Positions 13,206-23,906 of a DNA stretch of 64,000 nucleotides are shown here, in pieces. The notes beneath the pieces are model-generated. The model worked only from the letters and a program-made list of their open reading frames with translations. It was not told the DNA's origin and ran no database searches. The DNA comes from Blastomyces gilchristii SLH14081. Taxonomy: Eukaryota; Ascomycota; Eurotiomycetes; Onygenales; Ajellomycetaceae. Both the position numbers and the translations under genes were made by a program. Position 1 is the first letter of the stretch; each line of letters begins with the position of its first letter. The stretch lies in the NCBI RefSeq assembly GCF_000003855.2, contig NW_003101671.1, positions 1,206,154-1,270,153 on the forward strand, read 5' to 3'.

Positions 13206-13423
13206 TTACCTAGGGAGGTACCTAGGCTAGTAGGTAGCGTGGCCGAAGTCACATGAGATGACGCAGCACGTGTCCCGCGCTGAGTCTAACTCTACCTCTC
13301 AGCCTACCTAGGTAAACTTTTATATATAGACGAGCATGCGACAACCTCGAACCCCTTCTTTACTGCCATACTCTCTCTGCTTTTGATATAACACCTCACT
13401 GATTCCTCATATCGTTTTCCAAC
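13206..13423 (+). promoter_or_regulatory. MMS2-side half of the split divergent promoter
   Basis: Only 218 bp separate the copia target duplication from the MMS2 ATG. A TATA-like tatatatag lies near 13320. The stretch also carries acctaggta words like those on the MON2 side. Confidence 0.5.
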
Positions 13424-14093
13424 ATGTCCGCCGTCGTACCTCGAAGCTTCCGTCTCCTGGAAGAGCTTGAAAATGGAGAGAAAGGGCGTGGTGCAGGTAT
13501 GTTCTCCTGTTGGTCTACCAGTTAGAACAATTTCAAGCCCCATGCTAATTATATTCAACTTCTTTCTGAGTAGAAGCATGTTCCTATGGTTTAGCGAATG
13601 GAGACGACGTCACAATGACAAATTGGAATGGGACCATTCTAGGACCCCCTCATGTGAGCACAATTCCCCCACCCCAGCAATTGCTTGCAACTCGGCTTAA
13701 CATCTGGTGAAATAGAGTGTGCATGAGAACCGGATATACAGTGTCAATATCAAATGCGGCGAAAATTACCCCGATTCTCCACCCACGATAAATTTTGTTT
13801 CCAAGGTGAACCTTCCGTGTGTCGATCCCCGAAACGGTAAAGTAAGTTGTGATGTCCTATTTGAAAACCAACCAACGTTATGCTAACAGTCAATAGGTCG
13901 ATCTGACGAAGTTACCCCGCCTTACTGTATGGAAGAGGGAGTTCACGATGGAAACCATTCTGCTGGAGATTAGAAGGCAAGCAATATAAGCAAAGAAATG
14001 GCTTTCAGTCTATTTACTAACTAATTCCCTAGATTCATGGCTCAACCGGAAAATAAGAAGATCCCTCAACCTCCTGAAGGATCTAACTTCTAA
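13424..14093 (+). CDS. MMS2: Ubiquitin-conjugating enzyme variant MMS2 (UEV)
   Basis: Mms2 is the catalytically inactive E2 variant that pairs with Ubc13 to build K63-linked ubiquitin chains on PCNA in error-free post-replication repair. Five exons, 13424-13496, 13574-13653, 13716-13841, 13897-13976 and 14033-14093, give 139 aa, the normal length. Visible family blocks are VPRSFRLLEELENGEKG, TNWNGTILGPPHSVHENRIY, YPDSPPTINFVSKVNLPCV and a C terminus ending PEGSNF. The active-site Cys of true E2s is absent, as expected for a UEV. Intron 4 uses a GC donor (AAG|GCAAGC), the only non-GT donor seen in the window. MMS2 is divergent from MON2 across the copia insertion. Confidence 0.96.
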
Positions 14094-14563
14094 ATGGTTT
14101 CTTTTTTCTTGTGGAGATGCCTCCTCATTATGACGTGACGGGGGTATTGCTTTGGCGCTTTTTCCTTTTCTTCTTTTTGCTTTAGGCTCTGAAGCGTTCT
14201 ACATCTCCTCATTTTAAGGACTTTAGTGTAACTAAGTTGTATGACCGGGCATAAACTTCTAGTTTACAGACTATGAACATGCTATACTTTCCTACCCTAC
14301 GACCTATAAGCAATTTCCTCATGCAAGTCTCCAGCTTATTCTATACAACTGGGGAATGTTTCAAGCGTACCAATAGTTGGAACTGATATCAAATCATGTG
14401 ACTATGAATATCTTCATCCGAGTTTCTCGAAACAATTTTAGGAGATATTTAAGTAAAGCCAACGGAGAACTCAGATTTTTCGAATGCCCCGGTTTTTGTT
14501 ACCAAAGAGCTCGGGCGCCCATAGACTAGCATGTAGGTTCTCCTACAGTGGATATGTGATCGA

Positions 14564-15576
14564 ATGCCCAAACTCATAGCTACTCTAGGTCTTTCGCTCT
14601 ACCATGCCCTCCTGTCCCAATCCGCCCGCCTGCGTTTAATTAACCTCCAACCTGCGGAAATCCAAGGTTTAATAAAATCAAATTTTCACAAGTATAAAGG
14701 CTTGCAAAGTCCCAGCCAGATTGTCAATGCTTTGAAGGCAGGCTACGAGGTTAGCCATCACCAAGGCCTGGTGGAATCTTTCAGACACTAACTTTTAAAC
14801 TTTTAAACTCACGCAAGGCATTAGACTTGCTCCATTCATGCGCCCAAGCAAACCCAGAAAGTATTGGCCGCCTTGAGTCAATCGTTCAGCGCGCGCTGGA
14901 TCTCAAAGTCAATATCCACAAATCCCGCGAAATTCAACGTGCCCAACACCGTCCTGAAAACCGCAACACGCGCGCATTAAGGAAAAGAGCAGAAGGCAGA
15001 GCAAGGAGACGCCCAGAAGCTCTCCGTCCACACCCGGATACCCAACCGATTTTATCGCGACCAAGGCTACAAATCAATGGGCCCCGCCATGTTCCTGTTC
15101 TTGCTACTGCGCGTGGGTTTCCATTCCTTCGGATCAAAAAGCCAGAGCCTCCAAGCTTGAGTCGCGCATTGAGGAGCAAATTAGACTCGCGGTGGAAGAA
15201 GATCCTTCAACGGGATAAGTTGGAGGATGATGTTTATCTAGCGCAGCAGGAGGATGAGTGGGATTGTATTGTGGAGCAGCACGATGGGACTCCATGGGCG
15301 TTAACCGTTACTGAGTCACTTGATTATACCATAAAAACGATTCAGTATGAGGACGAGAAGACTAAAGAGCTTGCGGAAAAGATGTGGGAGGTCGTGCTGA
15401 AGGAGCGGGAACTTGCAGAAAAGGAAAGGGAGGAAATGAGGATGCACCGGTTAGCACAGTCAGAATCTGACATTGGGGCTGCTGAGGTTGGTGGATCCAA
15501 GGATGAAGCAAAGGATATCACTGCTGAAGGAAGTGAAGAAGATAGTGCGACTGAGCAAAAAGACAAGCACCCCTAA
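14564..15576 (+). CDS. LYR-motif (Complex1_LYR-like) protein
   Basis: Two exons, 14564-14749 and 14818-15576, encode about 314 aa. The first 60 residues look like a mitochondrial LYR-family helical bundle: LGLSLYHALLSQSARL carries an LYH variant of LYR, followed by an F..KYKGLQSP segment and ALKAGYEALDLL spanning the splice junction. Family members bind the Fe-S transfer machinery or respiratory assembly factors. The remainder is basic (RKRAEGRARRRPEALR), then acidic and coiled-coil-like with many Glu/Lys, and is not recognised. The intron donor gttagc is unusual, but phase and homology support the junction. It ends tail to tail with the RWD gene. Exact function unknown. Confidence 0.8.
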
Positions 15577-15975
15577 TCGTGATGATAATTGAGTGTGGCT
15601 TGAAGCCCAACCTTACAGCAGAATAATCTGACCCGGATATATGGCTCATGGCAAACATCGAATCGATGCTTATAATGAGAAATTCGGTAAAGGCGCAGAT
15701 GTGCAGTATGCATCGTCGGCTCGTATGAGGCGAAATATGCAAGCGAGGAGTGATACAAGCACGCCAAAGGGCCATCAGGGCAGTAGCATCATCATCAATG
15801 CCTGCTGCAAATACCACTCCGCAGCCGAAGAAAGAACATATGTGTGATATTTTCTATTTGTGCTTGAATGACAGGAGATATTTTACTCTTAATATCATGA
15901 ACTTCCAAGCGCCCGGCAATCAACTCAAAATCCATTATATTTATACGAAAGGAAAGGTATATTAGGAATGAAATG

Positions 15976-16748
15976 TCACGACACCAATTGTAGCTTTTCC
16001 ATATCTGTAGGTATGGAATCAACATAGTCTTCATCATAATCCACTTTACCAGCCAGGCCCCTCTCCCAAAGTTCCTTGCCAGTAAGCTTTTTCTCGTCCT
16101 TGCCAGCAACCTTCTTCTTCTTCTCATCCGCTTCCTTTTCTTCCTGTTTCCTCCGTTCAAGTTCCTCCATCTCCTTCCGGAACCTATCTCTCCACTCCAA
16201 AAACGACTCGCGTGTCACAGCCGTGCCGTGAAATTTGCGATTCTCCTCCTCCTCTGCCTTCGCAGACTCCATTTCCTTTAAGGCTTGAATGGCTGCCTGT
16301 CGCTCGGATATAAGAAGCTCGGCACCCTCTTTCAACATATCCACAATAGTAAAAATCATTGCCATTCCCATATTTTCTTCAATGGTGGACTGCAGCGACT
16401 CCAGGAGGCGGGCCCGGTCTTCTTGGATATCAAAGTGGGGGTGTTTGGGTGCATTAGGAGGCGCGGAGAGGTCGAGGTCCGGTGCGACATCGGGATATTG
16501 TGGTGGATATGAAACTTGCAGGATGAGAACGGGAGGCTCTTGGTCATCGTCCCCTTGGGAGGTAACATCCAAGGTTATCGATATTCGATATGCGGTATCA
16601 GATATATCTGTATGATAATATGTTAGTTCCCAGCGCGCCGTGGCAACGGAGGCAAGGCAGGCAGTGGTTGTATTAGAATACCTGTAATTTCATCTGGAAA
16701 AATCGACTTGAGGGTCTCCCTCTCTTCTTGCTGATCTTCGATGCCCAT
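15976..16748 (-). CDS. RWD-domain protein, Gir2/RWDD1-like
   Basis: Exons 16748-16682 and 16607-15976 encode 232 aa. The start MGIEDQQEERETLKSIFPDE and the later YPPQYPDVAPDLDL are hallmarks of an RWD domain (about residues 5-120). A long charged coiled-coil (EMEELERRKQEEKEADEKKKK) follows, and a C-terminal ELWERGLAGKVDYDED block typical of Gir2/RWDD1/DFRP2. Gir2 binds Gcn1 and the Rbg2 GTPase on ribosomes and tempers Gcn2 signalling. The role here is by homology. It is divergent from the Acl4-like gene, 436 bp between starts. Confidence 0.88.
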
Positions 16749-17184
16749 AATGCCCTTGCTTCAATGGTGAAGCACGTAGGAGGGAGAGGGGTTAACTAGG
16801 CTTGGTCGTTTGATGGTTTGATCCCCTTTTCCGGAATAAATACTTTCAAAGCAATCAAACGCGAGTTTCTAGCGGTGTTAACAAGTAATGTCTCTGCAAT
16901 GTGCTATTCAAAACGAAATCTGGATTTTTCAGCATGGGCTGAGGGGGTATTTTACCGTTGTTCTTTACCCTGAAGCTCTCACCGCGATGATATTTAATCA
17001 AGTTCCGTTTCCACATGCAAACAGAGCAAACTCCAGAAGAAAAGTTGCCAGGAACTGACAAACCCAATTCATCCCAACACCGAGAAATAAAAATCAATTT
17101 ATTTCAAACAATAATTTCCCTAAGCGTACTTTTCTCCTTTTTACTTATTATTATTTAACTAGAATATAGCCGATATATATCCAT

Positions 17185-18460
17185 ATGGCCAAAACGCGAC
17201 CCTCAAACAAATCTTCGAAGAAAAGAGTAAAATCTGGCCTTGGTGCCAACCGGTCTGCCCCGAGGAAAATGATTGAAGATCCCGCAATTTTCTTCGACCA
17301 AGCCACTGTTCTCCTCCAAACGGGGCAGCCGGAGGCCGCTCTTCCTCTTGCGCAACGCGGGTTGGATATCGCTTCAACCGGATCTTCCAATGTGTTATTA
17401 GGCCTGAACCTGATCGGCGAAATATATGTTGAGCTGGGAGAGATTGATGCCGCGCGGGAACACTTCATGCGAGCAGTGGCTCTAGATCCGAACGGGGAAA
17501 TTTCTGAGTCTGAAGGAGGAGGCGCAGAGAAATTCTTATGGCTTGCGCAATTGAACGAGGCCGGTGGCAAGGATAGTGTAAACTGGTTCGAAAAAGGTGT
17601 CGCAACTTTGAGACGGAACATACAGTCGTTAGAGCAAAGCAGCAAGACAGACGATGCGTTGGCTGCGCAAGAGAAGAAGAAAAAGCTAGCACATGCTTTA
17701 TGCGGAGTGGTAGAAATATACATGACCGATCTATCGTGAGTTCGCTGTTTATCCAAATTAATTTTTTTTTAGAAAATGCCGAATGCTGAATCGAAGCTTT
17801 TCAATCAGATGGGAAGAGGACGCGGAAGCTCGATGCGAATCGTTGGTTACGGAGGCTCTTTTAGTTGCCCCCGATTCCCCAGAATGCCTACAAACATTGG
17901 CTTCGGTTAGAATATCACAGCTCCGACACGATGACGCCCGAGCTGCGTTGTCGAGAAGCCTTGAGTTATGGAAAGATCTACCTCCAGAAAGTCCCTTGGT
18001 GCCAGACTTTCCCACACGGATAAGCCTTTCTAGACTATTGATGGAAGCCCAGATGGAAATTGAGGCGCTCGAAGTGCTAGAAAGAATGGCCCTTGAAGAC
18101 GACCATAGCGTTGAGATGTGGTATTTGGGAGGATGGTGTCTATATTTGCTAGGAAAGGGCGAAAAGCTTCCCCCCAATAAGAGCGACCTATCAGAATCTG
18201 AACTACGACAGGCTACATTACGCTCCAGCCGAAGTTGGCTAAAACAGAGTTTGAAACTTTACGAGCTAGTAGAATATGAGGATGTGAAGCTAAAGGAACA
18301 CGCTGAGGAACTCGTCCAAGATCTCCAAACCCAGCTGGGCGATGTTAGTGACAGCGATGATGGCGAAGACGTGGGCGGAGAGTGGGAAGACGAAGGTGAC
18401 GGTTCAGATGATGACGATGATAATGTCCAGGGCGAAGATCACAAAATGACAGATTCATGA
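17185..18460 (+). CDS. ACL4: TPR-repeat ribosome-assembly chaperone, Acl4-like
   Basis: Exons 17185-17735 and 17809-18460 encode 400 aa. The N terminus is basic (KSSKKRVKSGLGANRS). Helical TPR pairs follow: DQATVLLQTGQPEAALPLA, LIGEIYVELGEIDAAREHF, and further ones after the intron. A strongly acidic C terminus (DSDDGEDVGGEWEDEGDG and a run of Asp) ends the protein. This is the layout of Acl4, the dedicated chaperone that protects ribosomal protein uL4/Rpl4 until its assembly. The intron has a gtgagt donor; the junction restores L-S-W-E-E-D-A. The family call is by overall architecture; a generic TPR protein is the alternative. Confidence 0.82.
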
Positions 18461-18965
18461 ATCCCCACCAAAGAGAAAGGAGTAAATAGAAAGGAGAAGA
18501 AAGGATCCTGTAATGTCTTCCATGTCCACATTTTCATGATACCAATTACAGCAGAAATAATGGACCAGGTCACATTTCCGCCTGGTTAGGGGAATAGAAA
18601 ATACTAGATACAGAAAAATACAAACTAGACTACCTTCATGAGAAATTAAATCATGCCCTCATGAGCACTTTAATCATCATGATGTATGGTATTAACATAA
18701 TAGTTTTTTATATCCATACCATACCTAGGATATATTTGAACGCTCGGGATTTGCCCCTTTGTTCGTGGCCTTTAGGGGCGATGGAGCCGGATTATCATAA
18801 ACCTCCGAGCCTCGGAGATATTATTAATACCTCGCGCCTAGCTGCCGCGTGCCAAACTGCGAGACCAGGGCCTTTTTCCCGACACCTAATCGCTAACAAC
18901 CTTCTACCAATGTAAGCTACCGGAGCGGAGCTTACTACTGGTTGGGTCTTGTCCTTCGTCCCGAG

Positions 18966-20764
18966 ATGGATGTCGCGCCAGTGCTACCGAACGAGGAGCT
19001 TTCTTTGAAATCTGCAGTAGTGAAGGTGGTCGACGTAGCCACAGAGGACGGAGTGATATCAGCAGGCGCCCCTGACGCCAGCGAGGACGTGTCACAGCCC
19101 GAGTTCGACACGGAGGACGGCGATTCTTATGCCTCAGGGGACTCTGACGACTCCGAAGATAACTGGGAGACTGAGTCGTTTTATGAAGATTCGTTACAGT
19201 TTGTCCGCGATGAACAGCTGCGCGATGGTAAGAGAAATGTTCCCCTTGCGCCCCGGCACGCGTCCTTTAATCGCCCGTTCATTCAAGAAAAACAAAGCAA
19301 ATACTGATTAAACGGTACTCCAGTCCCTGATGCGTGCACTCTAGAGGAGGCGGCTGCCTTTCGCAGGCGTCTGCATGAAATCGGAAAGGCTGCTTTCGCG
19401 GAAGAGACAATAGGGCGAGGAACCATTACCGCGAAGAAACTCTGCACTGCGTTTGGGATCATGCCGCCCTCGTTTCTTGAAGGCGCACCAGACAGGGCTT
19501 ATCATCCCTTACTAATTATCGGAATTTCGCGCGAATACTCACGGCGCGTGAAGCTACCACAGTACAATACGATTGATGACGCAGTTGAGCTGCTGAAAAA
19601 ATCAAAAAACATCATCGTCCTAACTGGAGCAGGTGTAAGCAACTTGGTTATGTTATTCAGGGAAGGAAGAATAAAATAATACTGATATCCAGGCTCCTAG
19701 ATATCTACCAGTCTCGGTATTCCCGACTTCCGTTCGAAAGATACCGGCTTGTATTCAAAGTTGGAGTATCTGGGTTTGACCGACCCGCAGGAAGTTTTCG
19801 ATATACGCCTCTTCCACGAGGACCCCAATATCTTCTACTCCATTGCAAAGGACATTCTTCCGACAGAGAAGAAGTTTTCTCCAACGCATGCTTTTATCCG
19901 TCTCCTTCAGGATAAAGGGAAACTATTAACGAACTTCACCCAAAATATTGACAACTTGGAAGCAAATGCGGGGATTCTGCCTGAGAATTTAATACAATGT
20001 CATGGCTCTTTCGCGACAGCATCCTGCGTCAAGTGCAAGTACCAGGTCCCGGGTGAGCAAATCTTCGAACATGTCCGAAAGGGAGCACTTCCTGAATGTA
20101 CTGCCTGCAAAAAGCTGCTCGCAGCTCGGCCTTGCGGAATGAAACGAAAGCGCAGCTCAAATGGATCCCAGGCAAAAGATCGTAGAAGAAAGGATTTTGA
20201 CGACAGCTCGGATGATGAAGACTATGATATTCCCACGCCTGGTGTGATGAAGGTAGGTTCCGTTCACTGCCATAACAACTAAAGTCCATTTTTTCCATTT
20301 CCTAACACTCCAGCAAGCCTGATATCACATTCTTCGGTGAAGATCTTCCGAGCGCATTCTCGAAGCGTCTTATTGGTCACGATCGTGATCTAGCGGACCT
20401 CGTTATTGTCATTGGAACATCGCTGAAAGTGGCACCAGTTGCCGAAGTTCCAGGCATTCTACCTCGCCATGTTCCTCAAATTTTCATTTCGCGTGATGTA
20501 AGTATTTCTGATAAGACAAGCTACCTGCCGCTATAATAAATATCGCGATCAATCTTGCTGACGCGTTCCCGTACCTAATAGCCGGTGTCCCACATTGATT
20601 TTGATATTAACATGCTCGGTGAATGCGACGTTGTGGTCTCCGAGCTCTGCCGTCGCGCTGGTTGGGATTTGCAGCATGAAATGATACCCAAAGACCAAAC
20701 TGTTGAAGTTGCGCTGGATGAAGGCCACGTCTCGCGATACCGGTTCACCGCTGCGACCCCATAG
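18966..20764 (+). CDS. SIR2: NAD-dependent histone deacetylase, Sir2/Hst1-type sirtuin
   Basis: Five phase-consistent exons, 18966-19227, 19324-19634, 19701-20252, 20318-20497 and 20582-20764, encode 495 aa. The N terminus is acidic, followed by a Sir2/Hst1-specific N-terminal domain ([21 protein letters not shown]). The catalytic core shows [15 protein letters not shown] (NAD pocket), TQNIDNLE, the catalytic His in CHGS, and a zinc site with CVKC and CTAC pairs. About 40 residues of Arg/Lys/Ser/Asp-rich sequence follow the second Cys pair, before [12 protein letters not shown]. Class I sirtuins remove acetyl groups from H3/H4 in silent chromatin. The ATG was chosen as the first in-frame Met after an upstream TTG-only extension. 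No homologous neighbour suggests an operon-like arrangement. Confidence 0.94.
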
Positions 20765-21699
20765 GATGGATCCTTCTTCCTCCTCTTATTTACCTTTCTG
20801 TGCATTTCTCCCTTCATTTGATGAATTGTTTTCCCATCGTTTCTTGGACCCCCCCAATCTGTTCTGTTTATTCCCATTATCAGCAATTCCTCAGGATCGT
20901 TAGATAGATTTTCCTGTTTTCTTGTTACGTTGTACTTTTGCCACGCTTGATCCCCCCATAACCCTTTTTCGAGTCGATATCCTTTTTTAACCCCCTAGTT
21001 TCATTTGCTTCGACCGTGTTCGCTGGTTTCTCATAGACTCCTGCCTCTGTACCAGTACCTCCATGCATTCATTCTTCATTTCGTTCATTTTCTTTTCTTC
21101 AGTGGGACTCGGTATGGCTGGCATATTTATTGACTAGATGGATGGGCTTTAATTTTCTTTTGAGTTTTCAGGGTTGAGCTGGGTTGTTTGGATTTGCAGA
21201 TTACTGGGCGGTTAGGTCAGTTTTCAGTTTTATTTTTCATTCGTACTCACGAACGCGCGAAGAGACGCTAGATCTGGGTTTCATTTTCGTTTATTTTCGT
21301 TTCATTTATTCCCTGCTAATGTACATGTACTTACATAAATGCCACTTAAAATCATAGTCCGGAGTATTTTGCTGCAAAATGAGCAGTGCCAGATTGGCAG
21401 CTCTAATATTATTCTTGTCCACTGTTTGAGCAATAAGCAGTGCTTTTGATTCCATGTCGCTGCTAGAGCCTACTTAGCGCCCGACTCGACTTAAGCCACC
21501 GTAGTAATCTCTACTCCGAGCTGACCCTCAACGGCCTCCGCCCCTTTTGTTTTATATCCTTCCAGCTCCTTATCCCGCTGCGTGTGTCTCTCATTGTCTG
21601 GCCGAGGACATGGCATATACCAGACCTACACCAAGGTTCTATTACTGAATTGTATGTATATCCCATCGACGGGAATTTCCAAGCAGAGATCTCATTTTC
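20765..21699. other. 3' UTR/intergenic of SIR2
   Basis: T-rich fungal untranslated-looking sequence (many ttcattttcttt runs). No convincing gene, tRNA or repeat was found. Confidence 0.6.
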
Positions 21700-22540
21700 A
21701 AGATTGCCTCTCAAGGCCCAACCACCCAAATTGCTCTGACAACGGCCTTCACCTCCCCTCCCCCCCCCCCCAGCGTCTTGCTCGAGCTCGTGGACGTACG
21801 AGCCTTCGGCGGCAAATCTTGTTCCGGAGGGCCTACGGTGCAAAATGCTACTACGTCTAACAATGCGGATCGATCGTGTTTTCCTTCGGGGTTCAATAGG
21901 CATGGGAGGGAAACAGCGGACACGGTGTATAGCCTGGGCTACTGTCCCCTGGGATCCACCTCTGCCGATGTGAATATCGAACGATCAGTAACCACTGCGG
22001 TGTGTTGCCTCTCATACGTGTGATAGAGAGTATGAGCCATTTTTTCCCCTTTGAAAATACGATTTTGGTAATTTATTGACCCTCGCTTTTAATAGGGATT
22101 ACGAGTACATGACTGCGCTCATGGAAAACGGCACGGCAATATACGCCGGATGCACAAGGCACAAACTGTTTACAGGCACCACAATCGTCACCGTTCGCCA
22201 AAAGACAGCAGACTCAAGCACGCAGGTCACAGGGCCTATCACCATGTTGGCGCAACCCATCACGATACAACTCCACTCCTCAGACTCTAGCCTATTCGTC
22301 ACCGCGGCTACTGCTACATCTGCATCTTCGTCTTCTATTTCTTCTTTTTCTTCTTCCGCGCAGCCCTCTTCAACCGCATCGCAGGTCTCGGAGACCGGCT
22401 CAGGTGCCCCAACAAGCTCTCCGCAATCTAGATCTACGGTTTATCCAGGGGGGCTTGACTCGGGGTGGGCGGCATTGCCATATTTGCTGCGATCGGGCTT
22501 TGGCACTAGCGGCGACGCAAGGCGAGCAAGAATGATGTAG
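21700..22540 (+). pseudogene. Frame-broken Ser/Thr-rich membrane-protein relic
   Basis: Fragments of one fungal secreted/membrane protein type appear in different frames. TTAFTSPPPPP precedes a 12-C run. SCSSSWTYEPSAANLVPEG is in the next frame, and SCFPSGFN..YSLGYCPLG with CCLS is in the first frame again. After a probable intron near 22019-22094 comes ITMLAQPITIQLHSSD plus a Ser-rich stalk. A transmembrane-like GVGGIAIFAAIGLW is readable only in another frame than the stalk. At least two frame shifts are needed, so it is either a pseudogene or carries sequence errors, for example in the C homopolymer. Function unknown. Confidence 0.45.
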
Positions 22541-23906
22541 CCGTTTTCAACAATCATCCATACCAAAGAGGGGCAATACAAATCCCCGTCTTTTTGGTCA
22601 GGGAATAGAAATGTACCATCAAGTGAATTGGCTGCGACTAAACATGGATGAAGGCTTTTTGTTCACCCTGTTGATTCTTTACTTTCTATATACCCTTTCT
22701 TCCTTCTCAGTATTTCCTTCATTTCATTTTGTCATGACAGCCATTCTCGAGAATATTCTTCTCTGTCGCACTCTTTGACTTTGGCCAGATTTGTTCTCTC
22801 TAGCTATATACTTGTACATACATGCGCCTTGTTCATACCTGCCTGGTGTACGGAGTACATGTATGTATATTTAATTTCTTCAATAATATAAGTTTTGGTA
22901 CGATATATTGTAGCTACCCCGTCTATCAATCTTATCTTTGTCTAAGCGTGTTAGAGAAAACTCTATACTCCAATACGAGACTTGGTCTTTAGCAGAAGTT
23001 AAGAGCTGAATGATAGTTAAATGCACCCATTTACCCCTATTTTCTCACGCCTTTTTCTCAAAATAATACTCTCTCTATATTCTTTCTATGTTTTCTTCAA
23101 GTTAATGAAACTTCTCGTATTATTCTCTTATAATATTGAGTGGAATCATATACAATAAGCACTGCATAAACCAAACTGCTTTGGGACTAGTGTAATTGAC
23201 TCTCCTTGGTTCCAGTGTAAATGTGGAGCCTGTTCCACAGCTGGCTCGCATAAAAAGCTTAATGATTATTATTATTATTAGGCGCGCGTCACACTCCGTT
23301 AAAAGAGCACTCTTATTCAACCCCCTTTTATTCCATTTTTCTTTGTTCTTTTTCTTTTTTTCCCCCTAAAAAATTCCCCCCTAGTGTTTCCATGTCCCAA
23401 AGCTGACCTAAACCGGGTGATGTTAGAAAAAAATATTCGACCAAAAGGTGCTGGTGCATAATTTCACACGGTAAGGTAGAGTGACAAAACCTTACAGACA
23501 ACGTACATGTATGTACTATACATACATACATGTGAAACATTTTCCAGCGGTAACGATATTAGCTTGTAAGGCTATAGCGTACAATGTCCATACGTACCTA
23601 AGCGTAACTCAAAGTCTTTTGTTTCAGCTTGACCGAACTGAAATAATTGGCTGGTGATCAAGCACTTGACGTCGATATTTACCCCAACCCATGATGTTGA
23701 TGAGCCGATCCCACCGGGTGTAGGGAGGATTTTAAACCCGTTCACCTTCGCAGAATGGTGATTTCTTTATTTATGGATTGTTTTCAAACCCACGTTTGGA
23801 GGATTTCTCTAATATTATTATTTTTTTTATATTTTTGACATACTGCGCACTTACGCACTGCGCAGACGTCCCTGTCTGGCCAGCCACCAAGCAAGAGCGA
23901 AAAGTG
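22541..23906. other. Intergenic, with a palindrome and an ATT microsatellite
   Basis: No gene supported. An inverted repeat of acatgtatgta words lies around 23503-23534 (acatgtatgta..tacatacatgt). A short (att)n tract lies at about 23265-23279. A tacggagtac-type word near 22850, common in Eurotiomycete spacers, is also present. Confidence 0.55.

Noticed and set aside
21511..21923. Minus-strand frames opposite the membrane-protein relic
   Set aside because: They are complements of the plus-strand conserved pieces and have no motifs of their own.
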